A stretch of 64,000 bases of DNA from QWHO01 sp021404945 (GTDB lineage: Bacteria > Vulcanimicrobiota > Xenobia > Xenobiales > QWHO01): contig CAUJEN010000005.1 of the NCBI GenBank assembly GCA_963169765.1, positions 1 through 64,000 on the forward strand, read 5' to 3'. This document shows, in pieces, positions 15,588 to 22,819 of this stretch (positions are counted from its first letter, which is position 1; each line of letters begins with the position of its first letter). The translations under genes were made by a program, and so were the position numbers. Below the pieces are notes generated by a model. That model had not been told where the DNA came from and searched no databases. It was given only the letters and a program-made list of their open reading frames with translations.

Positions 15588-16669
15588 ACCGAATCGAGAA
15601 ATTGCGCTCAAGACTGGCCGAGGAGAAACTGGACGGCCTGCTCGTCAGCACCGGCGAGAACCGGCGCTATCTGTCCGGCTTCACCGGCTCCTACGGCTGG
15701 CTGCTGGTGACCGCCGACCGGGTGGCCCTGGTCACCGACGGCCGCTACTGGGCGGCGGTGGAGGAAAGCTGCCCCCAGGTCGAGCTGCTCCGCTACCTGC
15801 CCGCCCGCGACAAGCGCATGGGGGTGCTGGTGGCCCCCTGGCTGAACGGCACCCGCAGGCTGGGCTTCGAGAGCCGCAACCTGACGGTGGCCGACCTGGA
15901 GGAGCTGCGAGCGGACCTGGGTGACCGGGCCGAGCTCAAGCCCACCGAGAACCTGGTGGAGGAGCTGCGCCAGGTCAAGGACGCCCACGAGCTCGAGCAG
16001 CTGCGCCGGGTGGCCGCCATCGCCGACCGGGCCTTTCAGCGCGCGCTGCCCATTCTCAAGGTGGGGATCAGCGAGCAAGAGTTCTGTGCCGAGCTCGAGC
16101 ACCAGCTCCAGAAGGAGGGGGCCCGCAAGCCGTCCTTCGACTCCATCGTGGCCTCCGGGCCAAACGGGGCCTATCCTCACGCCGGGGTCACCGACCGCTC
16201 GATGCAGGCCGGCGAGCTGATCACCGTCGACTTCGGAGCCCTGGCCGATGGCTACAACTCCGACATCACCCGCACCCTCTGGCTGGGCCAGCTGGAGGGT
16301 GAGCAAGACAAGCTCTACCGGGTCGTGCGCAAGGCTCAGCGAGCCGCCCTGGAGGCCATCCGTCCCGGCGTGAAGGCCGGCGACGTGGACAGCGTTGCTC
16401 GCGACCTGATCGCCGAAGCTGGCTACGGCGAGGCCTTCTCGCACGGTCTGGGGCACGGGCTCGGGCTGGCCGTGCACGAGCTGCCCCGGGTTCGTCCGGG
16501 GGTGGAGACGGTGCTCGAGCCGGGCATGGTGGTGACCGTGGAGCCGGGGATCTATCTGCCCGGCGTGGGCGGCTGCCGGGTCGAGGACAGCGTGGTGGTG
16601 ACCGGGGATGGCTTTGAGCTCCTGACCCACTCGCCTTATCAGGAGAAGGGCCCCCACCCGCTGGGGTAA
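15584..16669 (+). CDS. Xaa-Pro aminopeptidase-type M24 metallopeptidase
   Basis: A protein of 361 residues. An N-terminal creatinase-like domain (GENRRYLSGFTGS, VTDGRYW) is followed by the pita-bread catalytic domain. All five metal ligands are visible: Asp in VDFGALADGYNSDITRT (two), His in GHGLGLAVHELP, Glu in TVEPGIYLPG and Glu in CRVEDSVVVT. It removes N-terminal residues preceding proline from peptides in the cytoplasm. GTG start overlaps the dapF stop. A GC-rich inverted repeat (CCGGGCT/AGCCCGG) follows at about 16685-16707. Confidence 0.92.
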   Translation: MNRIEKLRSRLAEEKLDGLLVSTGENRRYLSGFTGSYGWLLVTADRVALVTDGRYWAAVEESCPQVELLRYLPARDKRMGVLVAPWLNGTRRLGFESRNLTVADLEELRADLGDRAELKPTENLVEELRQVKDAHELEQLRRVAAIADRAFQRALPILKVGISEQEFCAELEHQLQKEGARKPSFDSIVASGPNGAYPHAGVTDRSMQAGELITVDFGALADGYNSDITRTLWLGQLEGEQDKLYRVVRKAQRAALEAIRPGVKAGDVDSVARDLIAEAGYGEAFSHGLGHGLGLAVHELPRVRPGVETVLEPGMVVTVEPGIYLPGVGGCRVEDSVVVTGDGFELLTHSPYQEKGPHPLG

Positions 16670-16708
16670 GGGCAAGGTGATCGGCCCGGGCTGGAGAATC
16701 AGCCCGGC

Positions 16709-17545
16709 ATGTCGCATTTCATCGTTCGCTTCTGGCTGCTGATTCTCGCCCTCGCCCTCGTCCTCCAGCCAGCCCTGGCCCAGCCGGTGGTGCTCAAGGA
16801 GGGAACCCCGCTGCTTCTGACCACGGTCGACCGCCTGGTGTCTGGTGAGGTGCCCGCCGGCTCGGTGGTGCGCTACAAGGTGGACCGGGACGTGCTCGGG
16901 CCGCAGGGCCAGGTTCTGATCGCCCGGGGCGCCGACGCCAGGGGCAAGGTGCTCAAGTCCGAGGGGAGCGGTTTCTTCGGTCGCTCCGGGGCTCTGGACA
17001 TCTCGCTCGAGACCGTGGTGGCCGTGGATGGCACCTCGGTACCCCTCAGAGCGGTGCGGGCGGCCACCGCCGCCGATCAGGAGACGGCCGTGATCGTGGG
17101 CGGCATCCTGCTCTCCTGGGCCTTCATCTTCATGGAGGGGGACGACGTCGACATTCCGCCGGGCACAGCGCTCGACGCCTTCGTCGATCTGGATACCTCT
17201 ATCGCCAGGCCGGGCGCGAAGGTGAGACTGCTGCCCTGCTCGGTCAAGATCCTGACGCCCGCCAGTGGCTCGCACCTGAAGGAGGAGGAGAAGATCTACT
17301 TCTCCTGCGAGGCCACGCCGAAGGATGAAGAGCCCTGGGTCCGGGTCTACATCGACCAGATCCTGGTCACTTCCCAGAGAGGCAGTCTTTCCAGCGTGTT
17401 GTGGAACACTTACCGCAACGAGAAGCAGACCGAGCGGGTCACCGGGCCGGGTGAGCACCAGGTGGCGCTCGAGGTCACCTGGAGCAATGGCCAGATCGCG
17501 ACCTCCGAGCCGATCAAGCTCACCTTCAAGGACGGGCCCTGGTAA
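16709..17545 (+). CDS. secreted hypothetical protein, beta-rich
   Basis: A protein of 278 residues. A signal peptide (FWLLILALALVLQPALAQ) is followed by GTPLLLTTVDRLVSG, VVRYKVDRDVLGPQGQVLI and FFGRSGALDISLETV, a pattern seen in exported proteins with TrbI/VirB10-like beta domains. A hydrophobic segment near 131-143 (AVIVGGILLSWAF) could insert in a membrane. The C-terminal 95 residues look like an Ig-like domain (VKILTPASGSHLKEEEKIYF). No catalytic motif is visible. Function unknown. Confidence 0.7.
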   Translation: MSHFIVRFWLLILALALVLQPALAQPVVLKEGTPLLLTTVDRLVSGEVPAGSVVRYKVDRDVLGPQGQVLIARGADARGKVLKSEGSGFFGRSGALDISLETVVAVDGTSVPLRAVRAATAADQETAVIVGGILLSWAFIFMEGDDVDIPPGTALDAFVDLDTSIARPGAKVRLLPCSVKILTPASGSHLKEEEKIYFSCEATPKDEEPWVRVYIDQILVTSQRGSLSSVLWNTYRNEKQTERVTGPGEHQVALEVTWSNGQIATSEPIKLTFKDGPW

Positions 17546-17604
17546 AGGGAAGTGCTGAAACATTTGCGCACGCAGGCCTGCAGGAGGCACGGCACTCGAT
17601 CGGT

Positions 17605-17625
17605 GGCTTGAAAACCCCTCAAGCC
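17605..17625. repeat. hairpin upstream of the shell gene
   Basis: GGCTTGA at 17605-17611 pairs with TCAAGCC at 17619-17625. It falls between the preceding secreted-protein gene and the shell protein gene. There is no T-run after it on the plus strand, so termination is not clear. Confidence 0.4.
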
Positions 17626-17698
17626 GCCCTGCGGTTTGACCCGGGTTGCCGGCTGGCCCGGCAGGACTCGTCCTCCGGGCCGCAAAGTATGCGCGCCT

Positions 17699-17980
17699 AT
17701 GAGCAGTGAAGCGTTGGGCATGGTGGAGACGAAGGGCCTGGTCGCGGCCATCGAAGCGGCCGATGCGATGGTGAAAGCGGCCAACGTCACCTTGATGGGT
17801 TGGCGGAACGTGGACCAGGCCCTGATTACGGTGCTCTGCCGCGGCTCGGTGGGCGACGTTCAGGCCGCCACCGATGCCGGGGCCGCGGCCGCCCGCCGGG
17901 TGGGCGAGCTGTTCGCCGTGCACGTGATCCCCGCTCCTTTTGACGACGTCGAGGCGAACATTCTCAAGAAGCCGAAGTAA
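17699..17980 (+). CDS. bacterial microcompartment shell protein (BMC-H type)
   Basis: A protein of 93 residues, a single BMC domain. EALGMVETKGLVAAIEAADA is the diagnostic start, followed by VTLMGWRNVDQALITVLCRG, a VGDVQAATDAG turn, and FAVHVIPAPFDD near the end. Such hexamers tile the shells of carboxysomes and metabolosomes. No second shell gene, encapsulated enzyme or signature aldehyde dehydrogenase is in the window, so this is a satellite or solitary shell gene. The ATG at 17699 gives the family N-terminus. The 153 nt upstream hold a 7-bp hairpin (17605-17625). Its 3' end overlaps the hemerythrin gene by 17 nt, tail to tail. Confidence 0.88.
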   Translation: MSSEALGMVETKGLVAAIEAADAMVKAANVTLMGWRNVDQALITVLCRGSVGDVQAATDAGAAAARRVGELFAVHVIPAPFDDVEANILKKPK

Positions 17981-18587
17981 ACTGGCGTGCCGCCTGGGCG
18001 GCTTCCCCCGGGCACAGATGCTCGAGCACGGGTAGCAGCGACTCTTCCTCGCGCTCCATGTGGTGCTCGAAGAGATGGAAAAAGCGGATGTCAAACCCAT
18101 CTTTGTCTCGCTTGCTGGTTTCTCCGGCGGCAATCTTCCGCAGGAAGGGGCCAAATTCGGGCAGTCCTCGCCTCAACCCCAGATGCTCGTAACCCAGCTC
18201 GCGGATCAACCGCTCTTCTTGCACGATTTGCTGGTAAAGCGGGTAGAGGGTGCGCTCCTCGGTGTCCATGTGGCGGCTGAGCAACTGCTCGAAGGCCGCT
18301 CCGTCCGAGCCCAGGGCCATGGCCTCCCGGTAGAGAGCCACGATCTGGCGGTGCTGCTCGCGCACCACCTCCAGCACGGGCTCAGCCAGCGGGAGAGGGG
18401 TGTGCACCAGATAGTAGTAGGCCGAGGGACCGTTCACCAGTGGCCAGGCGGTGAACCCTTCCAGCTCGACCCTCAAGGGGTGGCGCGACTTGAGCACCCG
18501 GGCCTGATGGTGCTGCAACTCGCTGAGGCCTTCCAGCAGGCCTGCTCCGGGAGCACGCAGATCAAGTGGAGGCAACAGCTCGACCAT
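17964..18587 (-). CDS. hemerythrin HHE-domain protein
   Basis: A protein of 207 residues. The four-helix hemerythrin pattern of His and Glu is visible: REQHRQIVALYRE, LLSRHMDTEERTLYPLY, YEHLGLRR and FFHLFEHHMEREEESLLPVL. Such proteins bind a di-iron centre and act in oxygen, NO or iron handling in the cytoplasm. The first 75 residues form a separate segment (ELQHHQARVLKSRHPLRVE, then AWPLVNG) with two adjacent His, like regulatory heads of some DUF438/HHE proteins. It converges with the shell gene. Confidence 0.85.
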   Translation of the reverse strand: MVELLPPLDLRAPGAGLLEGLSELQHHQARVLKSRHPLRVELEGFTAWPLVNGPSAYYYLVHTPLPLAEPVLEVVREQHRQIVALYREAMALGSDGAAFEQLLSRHMDTEERTLYPLYQQIVQEERLIRELGYEHLGLRRGLPEFGPFLRKIAAGETSKRDKDGFDIRFFHLFEHHMEREEESLLPVLEHLCPGEAAQAARQFTSAS

Positions 18588-18649
18588 GGGGAGTGGTTCC
18601 CGCTCGCGGTGCAGGGCCCTCTCGGGCAGGCCAGAAGGATCCGGCTGGC

Positions 18650-19282
18650 ATGCGCCTGACGCCCGACCCGCTCTACGCTCGCACCTGGCTTCCCCTGATC
18701 CGTTTCGGGGTGGGGCTCCTCTACCGCGGATTCGGCGGTTACCGCATTCAGGGCGTGGAGAACCTGCCCCGCTCGGGGCGGGTGCTGGTGGCCTGCAACC
18801 ACTTGAGCCTGGCCGATCCGCTGGCCATGCTGGTGGCCAGTCCGAGGCCCCTGTTCTACATGGCCGCCGAGGAGCTGCACCAGATGGCCTGGGTGGGGCC
18901 CACCATCCGATTTCTGCAGTCGTTTCCGGTGCGCCGGGGAGAGTGGGACCAGAACGCCATTGCCCACGCCCGTGCCCTGCTGCGCAACGAGCAGGGCCTG
19001 GTGGTGTATCCCGAGGGCCGCATCAGCCCGGATGGGGAGCTGCTGCCTCTCTACCCGGGGGTGGCCATGCTGGCCCTGCGCGAGCGCTGTCCGGTGGTTC
19101 CGGCCCGCATGCGGGGTACCGATGGCTTCTTGCCGCTGGGAAGCAAGCTCATCCGCTTTCACCCCAAGTCGGTCCGCTTCGGGCCCGCGCTCGACTTCGG
19201 GGCCCCCAGGCCTGGCGAGAGCATCAAGACCCAGGTTCAGGCTGCCACCGAGCGTCTGCGCGAGGCAATGCTGGGGTTGTGA
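18650..19282 (+). CDS. plsC: 1-acyl-glycerol-3-phosphate acyltransferase (PlsC family)
   Basis: A protein of 210 residues. PlsC acylates lysophosphatidic acid at the membrane in phospholipid synthesis. Motif I is NHLSLAD (HX4D), motif II is FPVRRGEWD, motif III is VVYPEGRIS, and a late CPVVPARMRG gives motif IV. An N-terminal amphipathic helix may dock to the membrane. The ATG at 18650 (MRLTPDPLYARTW) is preferred to an upstream frame antisense to the hemerythrin gene. The 63 nt between the two divergent starts must hold both promoters. Confidence 0.88.
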   Translation: MRLTPDPLYARTWLPLIRFGVGLLYRGFGGYRIQGVENLPRSGRVLVACNHLSLADPLAMLVASPRPLFYMAAEELHQMAWVGPTIRFLQSFPVRRGEWDQNAIAHARALLRNEQGLVVYPEGRISPDGELLPLYPGVAMLALRERCPVVPARMRGTDGFLPLGSKLIRFHPKSVRFGPALDFGAPRPGESIKTQVQAATERLREAMLGL

Positions 19283-19360
19283 GCTGGGGTCACGTGTGCG
19301 GCCGACTTTGCAGGGAGATGAGTCGCGCGGCTGAAAATCTTGCCAGTTCGCGCTGCCGGC

Positions 19361-20272
19361 CTACCATGGAAGTGGGCAGCGTCCCCACTCCAGCTCGCGG
19401 AATTCGCCCAGCGGACCAAAACGCGGCGTGGGCACCGCCTGGGGGACGGCCGGCTGGGGCACGCCGTTCTTGAGCTCGCTGCGGAACATGCCCTCAGAGG
19501 TGGCAAACAGAACGAAGCGCCCATCGGGGCTGAAGACCGGGTCGCGGGCTTTCTCGTGGTCTTTGGCGAAGTCGAGCCGCTCGCCGGGCTCGTCCAGGCT
19601 CACGATAGCCAGACAGTGGCCCCAGTAGTGGCGAGCTTTGTAGACCAGCCGGCGCCCGTCCGGTGACCAGGCCGGCGTGGTATCTTGAATGCTGTTGGAG
19701 GTCAGGCGCCGGCTCTCACCCGTCTCCAGATGCAGGGCCCAGATGTCGGCCGAGCCGCCCCGGTAGGACACGTAGGCGATCAAGTCACCAGTGGGGGACC
19801 AGACCGGGCGCACGTTGACCATCTGGTCTGAGGTGAGCCGGGTAACCTCGCCCCCCTCGGCTCCCACCAGGGCAAGCTCGGGCTGACCCCAACGCGAGCT
19901 GGAGAAGACCAGGCGCTTTCCATCCGGAGACCAGCTCGGATGGCGATCGGCTCTGAGCGAGTCGGTCAGGCGCTGCAGATGCTCGCCCTCGAGATTCACT
20001 CGATAGATCTCTACGTTGCCGTCCAGGTTGCTCTCGAAGGCCACCGCTCCGGCCGCCAGCGAGAGGGAGGGCTCGGAGGTATCAGCGGGCAGGTCGATCA
20101 GTCGCTCGAGATCTCGCCCGTCCGAGCGCATCAGGTAGATGCGATCCTTGCCGGTGGGGCTGCTCACGAACAGAATTCGCTCGGATAACGGACCGGCAGC
20201 GAGAGACCCGGTCATTCCCATCAGGAAGAGCAGGGCCCCCCACTGCCGGAGGGTGCCAGAATATGTTGGCAG
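19361..20272 (-). CDS. TolB-like WD40 beta-propeller protein, probably exported
   Basis: PD40 propeller blades repeat through the protein: HPSWSPDGKRLVFSSSR, RPVWSPTGDLIAYVSYR, TPAWSPDGRRLVYKAR and DPVFSPDGRFVLFAT. The first ATG (20221) cuts a signal peptide in half. Reading back in frame gives TLRQWGALLFLMGMTGSLAAG, a normal signal peptide, beginning from a CTG at 20272. GGAAGAGG lies 7 nt upstream of that CTG and no ATG, GTG or TTG exists before the in-frame stop. I therefore give 303 residues from CTG; 286 residues from ATG 20221 is the conservative alternative. TolB proteins serve envelope integrity, but no tol-pal genes are near. It follows the next gene by 3 nt. Confidence 0.75.
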   Translation of the reverse strand: MPTYSGTLRQWGALLFLMGMTGSLAAGPLSERILFVSSPTGKDRIYLMRSDGRDLERLIDLPADTSEPSLSLAAGAVAFESNLDGNVEIYRVNLEGEHLQRLTDSLRADRHPSWSPDGKRLVFSSSRWGQPELALVGAEGGEVTRLTSDQMVNVRPVWSPTGDLIAYVSYRGGSADIWALHLETGESRRLTSNSIQDTTPAWSPDGRRLVYKARHYWGHCLAIVSLDEPGERLDFAKDHEKARDPVFSPDGRFVLFATSEGMFRSELKNGVPQPAVPQAVPTPRFGPLGEFRELEWGRCPLPW

Positions 20273-20275
20273 GGC

Positions 20276-21034
20276 TTACCTCTTCCGCTTCAGCGAGGCC
20301 AGCACGGAACTGGTCGAGGGGTGAGCGTGGGTGATGAAGTAGGCCACGTCCGAGTTCAGTCCGACGTCCCAGCGGTTGGTGTAGGGAGTGCGGGTGGCCA
20401 GCGTGTACTGCATTCCGTACCTCTGCCAGCTATAGACCTCGTAGTAGTAGTTGCCGAACACGTCGTAGCCCCAGCCCTTGTAGACAGGAATGCCGGCCAC
20501 GTTGAACGGCTCGGGTCCTTTCCACTCGCCGCAGACGGCCTCTTTGGTGCCGCTGATGAAGTTGTTGATGGCGCGCTGGGGCGACATGCCACTCTCGATC
20601 TGATCCGCCCACACGAACATGCGCGCACAGCGCTGCTCGCTGAACAGGTTCAGGTCGCCACCGGGCTGGTTGTTGCGAGCCCAGTCGTCGTTGGGGGCCG
20701 ATAAAACGATGCGGCCGTTGTCCATGTAACGGTTGACGGGACGCATCACCGAGTAGCCGGTGCCACTGATGTCGTGGGAGAGATTCGTCATCGTCTTGCA
20801 ATCGGGTTTCTGATAGACCTCAGTCTTGATGACGGGGGCCGGAGGGGGAGGGACCACCACCGGGCGCGGTTGCGTTACCGGCGGCTGACCCACGGTCTCG
20901 CCCCGCTCGATCTCGCGGTCGACCACATCTGGGCCGGCCAGCGGCTGGGAGGGCTCTTGGGCCCACGAGGTGCTCGGGGAGAACAGCGCCACCCCCAACC
21001 CGAGGGCGACTGCGAACCGCAGGGCGGACTTCAT
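20276..21034 (-). CDS. secreted hypothetical protein with proline-rich linker
   Basis: A protein of 252 residues. A signal peptide (MKSALRFAVALGLGVALFSP) is followed by a Pro/Val-rich linker (about 58-70) and a domain with several Cys (CKTM, QRCARM, AVCGEW) and many aromatic residues (YDVFGNYYYEVYSW). The cysteines may form disulfides after export. No known family. It is the first gene of a likely two-gene unit with the TolB-like gene; its start is preceded by GGAGG and an unusual hairpin. Confidence 0.65.
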   Translation of the reverse strand: MKSALRFAVALGLGVALFSPSTSWAQEPSQPLAGPDVVDREIERGETVGQPPVTQPRPVVVPPPPAPVIKTEVYQKPDCKTMTNLSHDISGTGYSVMRPVNRYMDNGRIVLSAPNDDWARNNQPGGDLNLFSEQRCARMFVWADQIESGMSPQRAINNFISGTKEAVCGEWKGPEPFNVAGIPVYKGWGYDVFGNYYYEVYSWQRYGMQYTLATRTPYTNRWDVGLNSDVAYFITHAHPSTSSVLASLKRKR

Positions 21035-21038
21035 GCTT

Positions 21039-21082
21039 GAATAACCTCCTGACCAGAATTTTCAAAAATTTCCAGGTTATTC
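21039..21082 (-). promoter_or_regulatory. 5'-leader hairpin covering the ribosome binding site
   Basis: On the minus strand GAATAACCT (21082-21074) is exactly complementary to AGGTTATTC (21047-21039). The second arm overlaps the Shine-Dalgarno GGAGG (21049-21045), which sits 10 nt before the ATG at 21034. A smaller AAATTTT-type stem lies inside the loop. Folding would hide the ribosome site, so this may be a thermosensor or other translational switch. Inference from sequence only. Confidence 0.45.
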
Positions 21083-21159
21083 GCCCGGTGTTCGGACGAG
21101 TCCTTTTTCGAACATGTGTGCTTTTTCCGCGCCCGCCCTTCGCCCTGCGCCGGGGCTAT

Positions 21160-21179
21160 CTCCTCCCGAGGTGGAGGAG
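21160..21179. repeat. CTCCTCC/GGAGGAG hairpin in the divergent intergenic region
   Basis: CTCCTCC (21160-21166) pairs with GGAGGAG (21173-21179). The 21083-21333 stretch otherwise shows nothing I recognise; it must contain the promoter of the ACP-ketosynthase pair. Confidence 0.35.
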
Positions 21180-21333
21180 CCTTCAATCTCAAAGGCACCC
21201 GAGAAGCTTTCTCCTTTTCTTCTCGACCGGCGGGAGAGCGGCAACGGTGGGGCTGGCGAGCGTGGATGACTTCTGGACTCTCTGAAGGGCCGGTCAGCAG
21301 GGATGATCTGGCGAGCGGAGTAACTGCAGCGTC

Positions 21334-21594
21334 GTGACTAAACCGAGACCTGCCAATCGCGGGCAACTTCAGAGACAGGTTCTGGAGTTTATCGCCGCCA
21401 AGCTCAATCGACCGATTGAGGACATTCCTCTGGACAAGAGCTTTGAAAGTCTGGGATTCGAGTCTATGGATGCGTTCGACCTTCTCTTTGCCCTTGAGGA
21501 CGAGCTCAAGGTGAGTATTCCGGATGACGTCGCCCGTTCCCTCGATACCGTAAGAGGTCTGGTCGACTGCCTGGCTCAGGAGCTGAGGCTCTGA
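21334..21594 (+). CDS. acyl carrier protein
   Basis: A protein of 86 residues from GTG. The four-helix ACP pattern ends helix II with the phosphopantetheine site in LGFESMDAFDLLFALEDEL; Ser of FESMD is the attachment point (the common form is DSLD). Pairing with an adjacent ketosynthase, without other fab genes, suggests a dedicated acyl chain pathway and not the main fatty acid synthase. Its stop overlaps the probable start of the ketosynthase. Confidence 0.85.
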   Translation: MTKPRPANRGQLQRQVLEFIAAKLNRPIEDIPLDKSFESLGFESMDAFDLLFALEDELKVSIPDDVARSLDTVRGLVDCLAQELRL

Positions 21595-22799
21595 AACGAG
21601 ACCAGCGCGTCGTCGTCACCGGAGTGGGGGTGTTGTCTGCCCTGGGGCCGACTCGACGGGAATTCTGGCAGGCTCTGGGGGAGGGACGTGACGGCATTGG
21701 CCAACTGGTGGGCCCGCGAATGGAGGGTTTGCGGGTGCAGACCGGGGCCCAACTCCTGGACTATCAGCCCGGCGACCACTTCGAGCAGCGTCAGGCCGAC
21801 AACCTGGACCCGTTTGCTCAGTATTTCGTCATTGCGGGTCGGGAGGCGGTCCAGGACGCCGGCTTCATCATCGAGAGTCCCGAGCGCGTGGCCATCGTCG
21901 CTGGCTCGGCCGGGGGGGGACAGCCCACCCTGGACGAGCAGTATCATCGCCTCTATGGGCAGGCTCGCAAGGTGCATCCCTTTACGATCCCCAAGTTCAT
22001 GCTCAATGCCGGCGCCAGCTTCCTGGCCCAGGAGCTCGGCGTGACCGGGCCCAGCTTTGCGGTTTCCACCGCCTGCTCGTCGAGCAATCACGCTCTGGGG
22101 CAGGCTTTCTGGATGGTACGCCAGGGTCTGGTCGACGCCGCCCTGGCTGGCGGCAGCGAGGCCCCTTTCTGCAACGGTTACCTGCGCGCCTGGGAAGCCA
22201 TCCGGGCTATGGACCCGGTGCGTTGCCGCCCGTTCTCCAGGGACCGCCAGGGGATGACTCTGGGCGAAGGCGGCGGGGTCCTGCTGCTCGAGGCCGAGTC
22301 CCGCGCTCTTGGGCGTGGGGCCAAGATTTACGCGGAGATCGTGGGCTTTGGAATGTCCAGTGACGCGCACGACCTCACCCGACCTCTCCCGGAGGGGGCC
22401 GCGGCCGCCATGCGAGCGGCCCTGCAGGACGCCTCGATGGCCCCGCACGAGGTGGACTACATCAACGCCCATGGCACGGGTACGCCTGCCAACGATGGCA
22501 ATGAAACTCGGGCTATTCGCGCCGTTTTCGGCTCCCACGCCGACCGGCTGCTGGTCAGCTCCACCAAGTCCGCTCACGGACACGCCCTGGGCGCGGCCGG
22601 AGCCCTGGAGGCGGCAGCCAGCCTCTTCGCCCTGCAGGAGGGCATGGCCCCCGCCACCCTGGGCTACAATGAGCCCGATCCGGAGTGCGATCTCGACTAC
22701 GTCCACCAGGGCCCGCGCAAGGCCAGGCTGCGAGTGGCCATGTCCAATACGTTCGCCTTCGGGGGATTGAACGCTGTGCTACTCTTCCGCCGGAACTGA
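21591..22799 (+). CDS. fabF: beta-ketoacyl-ACP synthase II (FabF-like)
   Basis: It condenses acyl-ACP with malonyl-ACP. The active-site Cys is in VSTACSSSNHAL (about residue 162), and the two His in NAHGTGTPANDG and KSAHGHALGAAGA, so the C-H-H triad is complete. The first strand KRDQRVVVTGVGVLSALGPT is in frame from a CTG at 21591 that overlaps the ACP stop as CTGA, with AGGAG 8 nt upstream. No ATG, GTG or TTG gives that strand; the next usable start, GTG 21624, would delete it. I use CTG (402 residues, normal family length). It converges on the HD-GYP gene. Confidence 0.9.
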   Translation: MKRDQRVVVTGVGVLSALGPTRREFWQALGEGRDGIGQLVGPRMEGLRVQTGAQLLDYQPGDHFEQRQADNLDPFAQYFVIAGREAVQDAGFIIESPERVAIVAGSAGGGQPTLDEQYHRLYGQARKVHPFTIPKFMLNAGASFLAQELGVTGPSFAVSTACSSSNHALGQAFWMVRQGLVDAALAGGSEAPFCNGYLRAWEAIRAMDPVRCRPFSRDRQGMTLGEGGGVLLLEAESRALGRGAKIYAEIVGFGMSSDAHDLTRPLPEGAAAAMRAALQDASMAPHEVDYINAHGTGTPANDGNETRAIRAVFGSHADRLLVSSTKSAHGHALGAAGALEAAASLFALQEGMAPATLGYNEPDPECDLDYVHQGPRKARLRVAMSNTFAFGGLNAVLLFRRN

Positions 22800-22819
22800 G
22801 GACGCTCGGCAGGAAATCT

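Noticed and set aside
15608..18154. 848-codon minus-strand open frame
   Set aside because: It is antisense to the M24 peptidase, a signal-peptide protein and the shell gene, all with clear family or export features on the other strand.
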